Below, piece after piece: positions 1 through 5,514 of a DNA stretch of 5,514 bases; position 1 is the first letter of the stretch; each line of letters begins with the position of its first letter. The stretch is taken from positions 1-5,514 of the forward strand of contig CAAERF010000051.1 in NCBI GenBank assembly GCA_900758315.1, written 5' to 3'. The position numbers were made by a program, and so were the translations under genes. This DNA is from an uncultured Oscillospiraceae bacterium. Lineage in GTDB: Bacteria; Bacillota; Clostridia; Oscillospirales; Oscillospiraceae. Below the pieces are notes generated by a model. The model was not told where the DNA came from. It made no database searches and saw only the letters and a program-made list of their open reading frames with translations.

Positions 1-1
1 A

Positions 2-556
2 AAGTATGATACGCAGAGAGAAAAACTGGCAGGCAGATATAAAACAAAAACAGCCATGTATGAAGCATTGATGTTTCTGCTGATATGGTATTCCGCATCA
101 ACTACTCTTTTTCAGATGATACAGTCAAAGGTATTTATTTCTGATTGCAGAATATTCTTTGGTGCAATCGGAACTTTCACACAGACTATTGCTGGCTGGA
201 TTGCACTGATAGGAAAGAATGTGGCACAGATTAGTAATGGAATATCCAATCCTGTCATTGCCGGAATTATATACTGGCTGATAAGAATATTGATTTGCGG
301 TGGATGTCTGGTGGGTGCGGGAATACTTGTAGCGTTTATAGGGATAAAGATTGCAGGGCTATATAAGAAATACTGTTGGGATATGATTACCATACTGGTA
401 ACACTTATAAGCCTGGAAATAGCAATCTACTTTGGAGATTGGATAAAGACAGTCTTGCCGATCAATATGCTATTTCTCTTATTATTGGTGCAACTGGTAT
501 ATGTTGGAATTAGGTGGTATGTAAAAGGATGGCAAGAAGCCAGAGGATATTATTAA
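2..556 (+). CDS. DUF6040-like membrane protein of conjugative elements, 5' end missing
   Basis: The reading frame is open from base 2 to the TAA at 554-556, so the gene begins left of the window; 184 residues are visible. The first ATG (56) is unlikely to be the true start: the 18 codons before it are in frame, charged and helix-like (KYDTQREKLAGRYKTKTA), and no Shine-Dalgarno precedes it. The visible part reads as the end of a charged, possibly coiled-coil segment followed by several hydrophobic segments, roughly residues 5-20, 65-100, 108-125 and 132-150 counted from the ATG, ending GWQEARGYY. From memory, this pattern (MYE.L.FLL.WYS.STTLFQ near the start, VYVGIRWYVKG near the end) matches proteins annotated DUF6040 in Clostridia conjugative elements. 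Function is unknown; a role in the inner membrane during conjugation is only a guess from context. Confidence 0.75.
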   Translation, partial: KYDTQREKLAGRYKTKTAMYEALMFLLIWYSASTTLFQMIQSKVFISDCRIFFGAIGTFTQTIAGWIALIGKNVAQISNGISNPVIAGIIYWLIRILICGGCLVGAGILVAFIGIKIAGLYKKYCWDMITILVTLISLEIAIYFGDWIKTVLPINMLFLLLLVQLVYVGIRWYVKGWQEARGYY

Positions 557-800
557 AAAACTATTAGAAACTATTCATATTTACTTTCGTGCTAGGACAG
601 ATTATTCTAAAAATTCAGTGATGAGCATGCACATGAAATCTTACTTCGTTTAGGTACGAAAAAGGGCAATGGAAACTTTGTGTTCAGATGAGCTCTCACT
701 ATCTTGGTAACAACCGCAAGCAGCAGTGGAATATTGACGATGCATTCCGTATATATTCCACACATGGCTAAGCCCGACTAGAATGTGGGTGAAAAATTTC
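557..800. other. Intergenic stretch without a convincing gene; possible decayed coding sequence
   Basis: No open frame of normal gene length with a ribosome binding site lies here. Two short open stretches overlap in neighbouring frames: 611-691 (frame 2, includes DEHAHEILLRLGTKKGNGNF) and 637-771 (frame 1, includes SHYLGNNRKQQWNIDDAFRI). The second has plausible protein-like composition and a possible ATG at 688, giving a 27-residue product, but no ribosome binding site was found. This could be a frameshifted remnant of an element gene or chance. An 8-bp direct repeat AAACTATT occurs at 558-565 and 568-575, too small to interpret. Confidence 0.3.
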
Positions 801-802
801 AC

Positions 803-828
803 GAGTGCCAGAGTTTCCTCTGGCACTC
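803..828. terminator. Bidirectional rho-independent terminator
   Basis: A perfect 11-bp inverted repeat (GAGTGCCAGAG / CTCTGGCACTC) encloses a TTTC loop. On the + strand it is followed directly by ATTTTATTTT (829-838). On the - strand the flank reads GTGAAATTTTTC. It starts 3 nt beyond the stop codon of the minus-strand AraC gene (832-834), so it most likely ends that transcript. It also stops read-through from the left-hand + strand genes and so insulates the transport cassette from the element backbone. Confidence 0.85.
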
Positions 829-831
829 ATT

Positions 832-1800
832 TTATTTTCGCTGTGCGTTTTTTCTGTACTCCAGTGGCAACAATCCAGTGCTTTTACGGAATAATTCTGC
901 AAATCGGCTTGAAGTGGAATAGCCTACTGTTTGGGCAACTTGCCCGACTGTCAGCTCTGTATATGCCAGCAGATATTCTGCTTGACTCATGCGCCGCTGT
1001 TGAACATATTCCGTGATGGTGCAGTCGTAGTATTTCTTAAAACAGCTTTTGAGCTTTGTTGTTCCCATGCAGGCAATCTGTGTTAGCCGTTCCAGAGGAA
1101 TATCAAAAGCATAGTGATCGCTAAGATAAGCGGCAACTATTTGGAGATTTTCAATATCCTGTTGAGAGAGCTTATGGGCTGGTTTATCAGGATGTTTCTT
1201 CTGATATTCCACCACCATTGAAACAGCTTCTGCAACTTTACCCTCATAAAAAAGTTTTGCTGCAATCCCTTCCCCGCGATAGTCTTTGATTTCTGTGAGT
1301 AACCGTGACATTTCTGGAAAGTCGGATGTTTGGTCGATCTTCCGAAATGCATCCACAGGATTGATCTGTGCCTCCGGGTACTGTTTTTTCAGGTAGTCCT
1401 CATAATATGCCGGTGCAATCTCAATCCCAACCGAACGGATTGGAATATTTTTATGTATCAAAGCCTTGTATGGAGCGTAGCCTCCAATAAATGTTTTGAT
1501 ACAACCGGCAGACAGTCTACGGTATGGAGATAATTCCTCCCCGGAAATAGAGTCATACCGAGTGATACTCAGACATTCCGGCATGGAGCATTCCAACATG
1601 AAATCTTCGTGGAAGGAAAAGTTATGGATTTTAATATCATATAAGTCTTTCTGTCCATAAGTCCAGTAGGTGCCTTCTCCAACTTCGGGAGAAAGTTTCC
1701 AGCAGTCACCTAATGCCCCATATTGCTGGTTGTCTGGGTCACGGATAAAACCGTGTCCAATCAGTAGCGGTGTATAAAACTGGTCAATAATTTCAGACAT
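832..1800 (-). CDS. AraC-family transcriptional regulator, PchR/YbtA-like
   Basis: A 322-residue regulator with an AraC-type DNA-binding domain at about residues 217-317. The first helix-turn-helix is around 235-256 (LERLTQIACMGTTKLKSCFK) and the second around 284-306 (VGQVAQTVGYSTSSRFAELF), with the family-typical GYS..S.F core. The N-terminal 200 residues are not a cupin I recognise. They end in an EGIAAKLFYEGKVAE linker like that of the PchR group, whose members (PchR, YbtA) respond to siderophores. I chose the ATG at 1800 (MSEIIDQFYT) because AAAAAGGAGG lies upstream at 1813-1822 and the length is normal for the group. The frame continues upstream to an ATG at 1998, but that would add 66 atypical residues and overlap the divergent gene. 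It is transcribed divergently from the ECF operon, which it probably controls. The ligand is unknown; an iron or metal chelate is inference. Confidence 0.9.
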   Translation of the reverse strand: MSEIIDQFYTPLLIGHGFIRDPDNQQYGALGDCWKLSPEVGEGTYWTYGQKDLYDIKIHNFSFHEDFMLECSMPECLSITRYDSISGEELSPYRRLSAGCIKTFIGGYAPYKALIHKNIPIRSVGIEIAPAYYEDYLKKQYPEAQINPVDAFRKIDQTSDFPEMSRLLTEIKDYRGEGIAAKLFYEGKVAEAVSMVVEYQKKHPDKPAHKLSQQDIENLQIVAAYLSDHYAFDIPLERLTQIACMGTTKLKSCFKKYYDCTITEYVQQRRMSQAEYLLAYTELTVGQVAQTVGYSTSSRFAELFRKSTGLLPLEYRKNAQRK

Positions 1801-1831
1801 GAAAACAGACCGCCTCCTTTTTGCAACGATT

Positions 1832-1860
1832 AGACGAACTTTTGAAAGGAACAGACGAAC
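1832..1860. promoter_or_regulatory. Direct repeat pair A, candidate AraC-regulator site
   Basis: AGACGAAC occurs exactly twice, at 1832-1839 and 1853-1860, starting 21 bp apart, which is about two helical turns. AraC-type proteins bind two half-sites on one face of the DNA, so this spacing fits. The pair ends 14 bp upstream of the candidate -35 of the ECF operon (1875-1880), a position suitable for activation. It also lies between the AraC gene and its likely promoter. Binding is inferred, not shown. Confidence 0.5.
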
Positions 1861-1874
1861 ATTGCCGGAACCTA

Positions 1875-1903
1875 TTGAATGTTGTTCGATAAATGCGTAT
1901 TGT
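1875..1903 (+). promoter_or_regulatory. Candidate promoter of the ECF/ABC operon
   Basis: TTGAAT (1875-1880) and TATTGT (1898-1903) are separated by 17 bp, a fair match to the housekeeping sigma consensus. Initiation would fall near 1910 and give a leader of about 77 nt that contains repeat pair B. Repeat pair A lies directly upstream. No better + strand promoter was seen between 1801 and 1986, but promoter calls by eye are uncertain. Confidence 0.45.
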
Positions 1904-1906
1904 ATT

Positions 1907-1935
1907 AGACGAAGATTAGAGGTATCTAACCGAAG
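1907..1935. promoter_or_regulatory. Direct repeat pair B, candidate AraC-regulator site
   Basis: AGACGAAG at 1907-1914 and the variant AACCGAAG at 1928-1935 again start 21 bp apart and match pair A at 7/8 and 5/8 positions. The second copy overlaps the candidate minus-strand -10 (1934-1939), so occupancy could repress the regulator's own gene. The pair lies just downstream of the candidate + strand -10, so it might also affect the ECF operon. The function is inferred from position. Confidence 0.45.
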
Positions 1936-1962
1936 AATATCACAAACCACTTGTCGAGTCAA
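1934..1962 (-). promoter_or_regulatory. Candidate promoter of the AraC-family gene
   Basis: On the minus strand, TTGACT (1962-1957) and TATTCT (1939-1934) are separated by exactly 17 bp. The -35 differs from consensus at one base. Transcription would start near 1927 and give a leader of roughly 125 nt running through all repeat copies up to the ATG at 1800. The -10 overlaps the last repeat copy, which suggests autoregulation. A second possible -10, TACAAT (1904-1899), has no good -35. Confidence 0.5.
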
Positions 1963-1986
1963 GACAATGAAAGGTAGGAGGTCAAA

Positions 1987-2598
1987 ATGAGTAATCAAGT
2001 AAATTCTATGAACAAAGGTCTGACAGTGAAAGACCTTGTAACAACAGGTATTTTTACTGCACTGTTATTTGTTTTTGTATTGGTGGGCGGTGTCTTTTTT
2101 GCAACGAATCCTGTACTTACTTTTTTCATGCCAGCAGGAGGTGGGCTGCTTGCTGGCCCCATTTATCTTTTGCTGATTGCAAAAGTACATAAGCGTTGGA
2201 GCCTTTCTATAATGGGCGTTATCATGGGTATTATTTGGTTCGTGACTGGTATGCACTGGGCTTTTGCATTGGGCTACATGATCATGGCGATTGTCGCGGA
2301 CTTTGTTGCTGGTGCAGGGCAGTACAAAAGCAAAAAACTCAACAGCCTGTCTTATATCCTGTTCTCTCTCGGTGGCACTGGTTCATATATCGTGTTCTTT
2401 GTTGACCCCAACGGCTGGGCGCAGACCATGCTGGGGAACGGAACTGAACAGAGTTACATCGACACCATGCAGGCAACTGCAAATACCGGCATCCTGATTG
2501 CCATGTTTGCTGCTGTTATCATTACATCTGCAATCAGCGCTTTTGTAGGCTGCAAAATGCTGAAAAAGCAGTTTGAAAAAGCAGGTATTACAGCATGA
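1987..2598 (+). CDS. ECF transporter S component, Trep_Strep/MptD-like
   Basis: A 203-residue, very hydrophobic protein with about six membrane segments (roughly residues 18-38, 43-65, 72-90, 92-112, 119-140, 167-190), as in ECF substrate-binding S components. The pattern TVKDLVTTGIFTALLF, a glycine-rich PAGGGLLAGPIYLL stretch (49-62) and KVHKRW (66-71) resembles the Trep_Strep family, often annotated as MptD-family putative S component. S components bind the small-molecule substrate in the membrane and deliver it through the T subunit and ATPases. The ATG at 1987 is supported by AGGAGG at 1976-1981, 5 nt away. It is first in the operon and its stop overlaps the next start as ATGA. The substrate is unknown; the PchR-like regulator and exporter-fold ABC neighbour point towards a metal chelate rather than a vitamin, by inference. 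Confidence 0.85.
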   Translation: MSNQVNSMNKGLTVKDLVTTGIFTALLFVFVLVGGVFFATNPVLTFFMPAGGGLLAGPIYLLLIAKVHKRWSLSIMGVIMGIIWFVTGMHWAFALGYMIMAIVADFVAGAGQYKSKKLNSLSYILFSLGGTGSYIVFFVDPNGWAQTMLGNGTEQSYIDTMQATANTGILIAMFAAVIITSAISAFVGCKMLKKQFEKAGITA

Positions 2599-3320
2599 GC
2601 GGTAAACGCCACAAGAAAGAGCTTTGGCTCGACCCACGGGCCAAGCTCTTTCTTATTCTTATGTGTGTTTTATCGTCCATGTTTGCGCCCTCACTTGCAT
2701 ACCAATTTATCCTTGTTATGCTGATTGCGATATTGGGGGCTTTCTTTGGAAAGTGGAAATATGTCATTAAGGCTGTATGCTTTTATGCGGTCATCTGTGC
2801 CCTGACAGTTTGGATCATGGCAGAAATGACAGGCACGCTGCGGACAATGTTTATTGCCTTTTTAGGCTTGTTTCATAAGGTCTATGCGTGCGGAACCTTG
2901 GCTGGGATTGTTCTGACTACTACAAAAGTCAATGAGTTCCTGTCTGCTATGAACCGTGTCCGCGCACCCAAAAAGTTAGTAATTCCTATGGCAGTTATGC
3001 TGCGGTACATTCCAACTATTCAAGAGGACTGGCGCTATATCACAGACGCTATGCGAATGAGAGATGTTTCACCATCTCTGGCGGGCTTTTTAACACATCC
3101 GGGCATGACGGTTGAGTGTATTTATGTGCCTTTATTGATGGCAGCTTCAAAAGCGGCGGATGATCTTTCTGTTGCTTCTGTCACTCGTGGAATTGAAAAT
3201 CCCAATCCACGCACCTGTCTTGTCCAGATAAAATGCGGAATTTCCGATTGGGGCGTCATGGCCGTTGCCGTAGCTTATCTGATTTTTGAATTATGTGTGC
3301 GAGGAGGTGTGATCGGTTGA
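2595..3320 (+). CDS. ECF transporter T component (CbiQ family permease)
   Basis: A 241-residue membrane subunit that couples ATP hydrolysis to the S component. Family hallmarks are visible: an N-terminal LDPRAKLFL motif (12-20), hydrophobic segments across about 17-115 and near the C-terminus, the APKKLVIPMAVMLRYIPTI region (124-142), and two arginine coupling motifs, AMRMRD (152-157) and SVTRGI (195-200), expected to contact the two ATPase domains. The first motif has Asp where Gly is common. The start overlaps the S-component stop (ATGA, 2595-2598) and no clear Shine-Dalgarno precedes it, so translation is probably coupled to the S gene. A strong hairpin lies inside the first codons (see 2615-2652). 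A T gene directly between the S and ATPase genes indicates a dedicated (group I) ECF transporter. Confidence 0.9.
   Translation: MSGKRHKKELWLDPRAKLFLILMCVLSSMFAPSLAYQFILVMLIAILGAFFGKWKYVIKAVCFYAVICALTVWIMAEMTGTLRTMFIAFLGLFHKVYACGTLAGIVLTTTKVNEFLSAMNRVRAPKKLVIPMAVMLRYIPTIQEDWRYITDAMRMRDVSPSLAGFLTHPGMTVECIYVPLLMAASKAADDLSVASVTRGIENPNPRTCLVQIKCGISDWGVMAVAVAYLIFELCVRGGVIG
2615..2652 (+). terminator. Intragenic hairpin with T-rich tail (possible attenuator)
   Basis: The left arm 2615-2630 (GAAAGAGCTTTGGCTC) pairs with 2638-2652 (GGGCCAAGCTCTTTC). This gives 15 pairs, including one G-T, with a single bulged T at 2625 and a 7-nt loop. The next bases, TTATTCTT (2653-2660), are T-rich, so on the + strand it has the form of an intrinsic terminator. 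It lies 20 nt inside the T-component gene. It could cause partial termination after the S gene, or slow translation initiation. Some of the pairing may simply reflect coding for KKELWLDPRAKLF, since the DPR region is conserved. Confidence 0.45.
3301..3307 (+). promoter_or_regulatory. Ribosome binding site that fixes the ATPase start at TTG 3317
   Basis: GAGGAGG lies 9 nt before the TTG at 3317-3319, whose translation (IEFENVSFSY after the initiator) begins exactly where ABC ATPase domains normally begin. The in-frame ATG at 3293 is upstream of this site and has no Shine-Dalgarno of its own. Confidence 0.75.
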
Positions 3321-4789
3321 TTGAGTTTGAAAATGTATCGTTTTCCTATACGGGGCAGGAACATGGTGGGCTGCGCGACATCAATTTGAAAATTTCGGAC
3401 GGAGAATTCGTCCTGTTCTGTGGCCGCAGCGGGTGCGGAAAAACAACGATTACAAGGCTGGTGAATGGACTGATCCCTCAGTTTTATCAGGGGGAGCTTC
3501 ATGGCCGTGTGCTGGTAGATGGTCAGGAAATCAGCAATATCCCCATGTATCAGATTGCCGCTAAGGTTGGCTCCGTTTTCCAAAATCCACGGACGCAGTT
3601 TTTCAATGTTGATACAGACAGTGAGATTGCCTTTGGAATTGAAAATGAAGCTCGCCCTCCTGAGAAATTGGCTGAGCGAGTAGAGCAGACAACTGAAGAT
3701 TTGCATATTCAAAAGCTGCGAAACAGAAATATTTTTGAGTTGTCCGGCGGAGAAAAGCAGAAAATCGCCTTTGCTTCTGTTTATGCCATGAACCCACAGA
3801 TTTATCTATTGGATGAACCATCCTCTAATCTGGATATGACTTCGATCCAGGAACTAAAGGAACATTTGCGGCTGATAAAAAAACAGGGTAAAACAGTTTT
3901 GATAGCGGAACATCGTCTGTACTACCTGATGGAGTTGGCTGACCGAATTGTTTATCTGGAAAAAGGAGAAATCAAAGGAATATACACCCCGGAAGAATTT
4001 TGGCAGCTATCTGAACCTGATCGTGAACACATGGGGCTGCGAGCTGTTGATCTACAGGCGGTATTCCCGCAAAAAGCCCACTTGCCTGCGCCTACCCCTG
4101 TATTGGAGCTGCGGAATGTGACGCTCCGTTACAAGAAGCAAACAATTTTGCATGACATTGAGCTATCCGCCGGAAAGGGCGAAGTGATTGGTGTTGTCGG
4201 CCACAACGGAGCTGGAAAGACTACATTTTCCCGCGCTCTCTGTGGGCTTCACAAAGACTGCGATGGACAATTTTTGTGGGAAAGCGAGCCGATTGAGCGT
4301 AAGGAAAGGCTGAAACGCTCTTACATGGTTATGCAGGATGTGAATTATGAACTTTTCGCTGACAGCGTGGCGGCAGAGTGCTCCTTTGGTATACGCAATC
4401 CAGATCAAACACTGGTAAATGCAACTTTGGAGGAATTAGGCCTTACCCAATATCGGGAGCGCCATCCAAACACGCTTTCTGGCGGTCAAAAGCAACGAGT
4501 AGCTGTAGCTGTTAGCATGATTTGTGGGAAAGATCTGCTGGTATTCGATGAACCGACCAGCGGCCTTGATTTTGACAGTATGACGCAGGTGGCGGGACTG
4601 ATCCGCCGGTTGTCCAATATGGGAAAGGTTATTTTCATTGTCACCCACGATTTTGAATTTGTCTGCCGTACCTGCTCCCGTGTCCTGCATTTTGACGAGG
4701 GCGAAATGCCCGATGATGTACCAGTTACAATGGATGCCCTCCCGAAATTGAGAGAGCTGTTCTCTGTTTCAGATGGAAAGGAGAGGTGA
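3317..4789 (+). CDS. ECF transporter double-domain ATPase
   Basis: A 490-residue fusion of two ABC ATPase domains, the energizing A and A' parts of the ECF importer, bound to the cytoplasmic face of the T component. Domain 1 has Walker A GRSGCGKT (36-43), Q-loop Q89, signature LSGGE (142-146), Walker B IYLLDEP (162-168) and switch His199 (AEHR). Domain 2 has Walker A GHNGAGKT (295-302), Q340, LSGGQ (387-391), Walker B LLVFDEP (407-413) and His444 (VTHD). All catalytic elements are intact in both halves, so both sites look active. The linker is about residues 225-262. The start is taken as TTG, which overlaps the T-component stop as TTGA (3317-3320) with a strong ribosome binding site; starting at the ATG 3293 would add eight unlikely residues. 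Single-chain double ATPases are usual for such dedicated ECF sets in Firmicutes. Confidence 0.92.
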   Translation: MIEFENVSFSYTGQEHGGLRDINLKISDGEFVLFCGRSGCGKTTITRLVNGLIPQFYQGELHGRVLVDGQEISNIPMYQIAAKVGSVFQNPRTQFFNVDTDSEIAFGIENEARPPEKLAERVEQTTEDLHIQKLRNRNIFELSGGEKQKIAFASVYAMNPQIYLLDEPSSNLDMTSIQELKEHLRLIKKQGKTVLIAEHRLYYLMELADRIVYLEKGEIKGIYTPEEFWQLSEPDREHMGLRAVDLQAVFPQKAHLPAPTPVLELRNVTLRYKKQTILHDIELSAGKGEVIGVVGHNGAGKTTFSRALCGLHKDCDGQFLWESEPIERKERLKRSYMVMQDVNYELFADSVAAECSFGIRNPDQTLVNATLEELGLTQYRERHPNTLSGGQKQRVAVAVSMICGKDLLVFDEPTSGLDFDSMTQVAGLIRRLSNMGKVIFIVTHDFEFVCRTCSRVLHFDEGEMPDDVPVTMDALPKLRELFSVSDGKER

Positions 4790-4792
4790 TCT

Positions 4793-5514
4793 ATGAAACA
4801 GAAAAAAGAAAACAGAGTAGCTTTGCTGCTCCACTGGGCCGGTGAGCAAAAAATCTGGCTGTTCCTGGCAATTTTTCTATCGGCGGTCAGCGGTCTTTGC
4901 ATTATCGTCCCTTACATTGGAATTTACCGGCTGATGGACGCCACCTTCAATCATACCTGCACGCAGGAACTTGTTGTACATACCGTGGTAATGATTGCAG
5001 TGACGGTAACTTTGCGGTTTACCCTGTTTGGCTGTTCCGGCGTAGCAGCCCACAAAGGGGCCTATGGCGCTCTTTTCAAAGTGCGCTGCATGGTTGCAGA
5101 ACACATGGCCAGAGCGCCTTTAGGGGCCTTGAATGAACGGCGCACCGGGGACATAAAAACGGTTCTGAATGAAGATATTGAAAAGTTGGAGCTGTTTCTG
5201 GCCCATAACCTTCCTGACCTTGTGTGCTATCTGGTGGGGCCGGTAGTCATCTTTATTTATCTGATGACCGTCAATATTCCTTTGGCATTGATTTCCCTGG
5301 TTCCGCTGATCCTTGCTGTTGTTGTAATGGGGATGATGTTCCGCAATACGGATGACCTGATGGAACGGGCCAATCACTCCATTACCACACTGAACTCGGT
5401 TATGATTGAGTACATCAGCGGCATGAAATTGATTAAAGCCTATAACATGGGGAGCAAATCGTTTCAAAAGTTTTCAGACGCTATCCAGGAAGAAAACGCC
5501 ATGTGGAATGAAAC
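4793..5514 (+). CDS. ABC exporter-fold transporter, permease part, truncated by the window edge
   Basis: The frame is open from the ATG at 4793 to the right edge: 240 complete codons beginning MKQKKENRVALLLHWAGEQK. The ribosome binding site AAAGGAG (4777-4783) sits 9 nt upstream, and the start is 3 nt after the ATPase stop. The visible part is a type-1 ABC exporter transmembrane domain. Membrane segments lie near residues 21-42, 62-80, 140-160 and 162-182, with the usual intracellular pattern RRTGDIKTVLNEDIEKLELF (116-135), then MIEYISGMKLIKAYN (204-218). The nucleotide-binding domain should follow outside the window. There is no extra N-terminal domain. Such proteins usually act as pairs, and a second half-transporter probably follows. 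The YbtP/YbtQ and IrtA/IrtB pairs share this fold but import siderophores; next to a PchR-like regulator an import role is plausible, but export cannot be excluded. Confidence 0.88.
   Translation, partial: MKQKKENRVALLLHWAGEQKIWLFLAIFLSAVSGLCIIVPYIGIYRLMDATFNHTCTQELVVHTVVMIAVTVTLRFTLFGCSGVAAHKGAYGALFKVRCMVAEHMARAPLGALNERRTGDIKTVLNEDIEKLELFLAHNLPDLVCYLVGPVVIFIYLMTVNIPLALISLVPLILAVVVMGMMFRNTDDLMERANHSITTLNSVMIEYISGMKLIKAYNMGSKSFQKFSDAIQEENAMWNE

Noticed and set aside
557..830. CRISPR array, tRNA or attachment site in the left intergenic region
   Set aside because: No repeated units of CRISPR size, no cloverleaf arms and no duplicated att-like core were found; the one strong structure is the terminator hairpin.
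783..1016. 77-residue + strand open frame
   Set aside because: It runs through the terminator hairpin and lies antisense to the well-supported AraC gene; no ribosome binding site.
1950..1963. Short inverted repeat CTTG..CAAG near the minus-strand -35
   Set aside because: Only a 4-bp arm with a 6-nt gap; likely chance.
1801..1986. Riboswitch or T-box leader before the ECF operon
   Set aside because: ECF S genes are often riboswitch-controlled, but no recognisable conserved core or terminator hairpin is present; the paired repeats and divergent regulator explain the region better.
1801..1998. N-terminal extension of the AraC protein to an ATG at 1998
   Set aside because: It would cross the divergent promoter region, overlap the S-component start, and add 66 residues unlike the family; the ATG at 1800 has its own AAGGAGG.
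3275..3712. 145-residue minus-strand open frame
   Set aside because: It is antisense to the T/ATPase genes, including conserved Walker A coding sequence, and its translation looks like no known protein.
4486..5467. Minus-strand open frames of 75 to 138 residues under the ATPase and exporter-fold genes
   Set aside because: They are antisense to conserved ABC motifs or transmembrane coding sequence, with no start signals; composition is typical of shadow frames.

Overview
The window looks like a piece of an integrative and conjugative element (ICE) from a gut-type Firmicute (Clostridia, probably Lachnospiraceae or Oscillospiraceae), carrying a metal- or metallophore-type transport cassette as cargo. 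The evidence is strong AGGAGG-type ribosome binding sites, moderate base composition, a membrane protein of a family (DUF6040) that I know from Clostridia conjugative elements, and a transporter set typical of low-GC Gram-positives. The genus cannot be fixed from the sequence.

Layout. Positions 2-556 (+) hold the 3' part of the DUF6040-like gene, which is cut by the left edge. Positions 557-800 have no convincing gene, only short open stretches that may be decayed coding sequence. A perfect 11-bp hairpin at 803-828, with T-rich flanks on both sides, separates this backbone from the cargo. Positions 832-1800 (-) encode a 322-aa AraC-family regulator of the PchR/YbtA type. The 186-bp divergent region 1801-1986 carries two pairs of direct repeats (AGACGAA-like) with the same 21-bp period, plus recognisable promoter elements on both strands. 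The + strand then carries a tightly packed operon: a Trep_Strep/MptD-like ECF S component (1987-2598), a CbiQ-family ECF T component (2595-3320), a double-domain ECF ATPase (3317-4789, TTG start), and the 5' part of an ABC exporter-fold transmembrane/ATPase protein (4793 to the right edge).

How it fits together. The S, T and double-ATPase genes make a complete, dedicated ECF importer with no extracellular binding protein. The following exporter-fold ABC protein is probably the first half of a pair; exporter-fold pairs such as YbtP/YbtQ and IrtA/IrtB are known to import iron-siderophore complexes. A PchR/YbtA-like regulator beside such genes suggests induction by an imported metallophore, but the substrate is inference. 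No biosynthetic genes are visible, so uptake of a molecule made by other cells is possible.

The two most notable non-coding signals are the paired 21-bp-period repeats in the divergent region and a strong hairpin with a T-rich tail inside the first codons of the T-component gene (2615-2652). The hairpin could set the ratio of S to T/ATPase expression.
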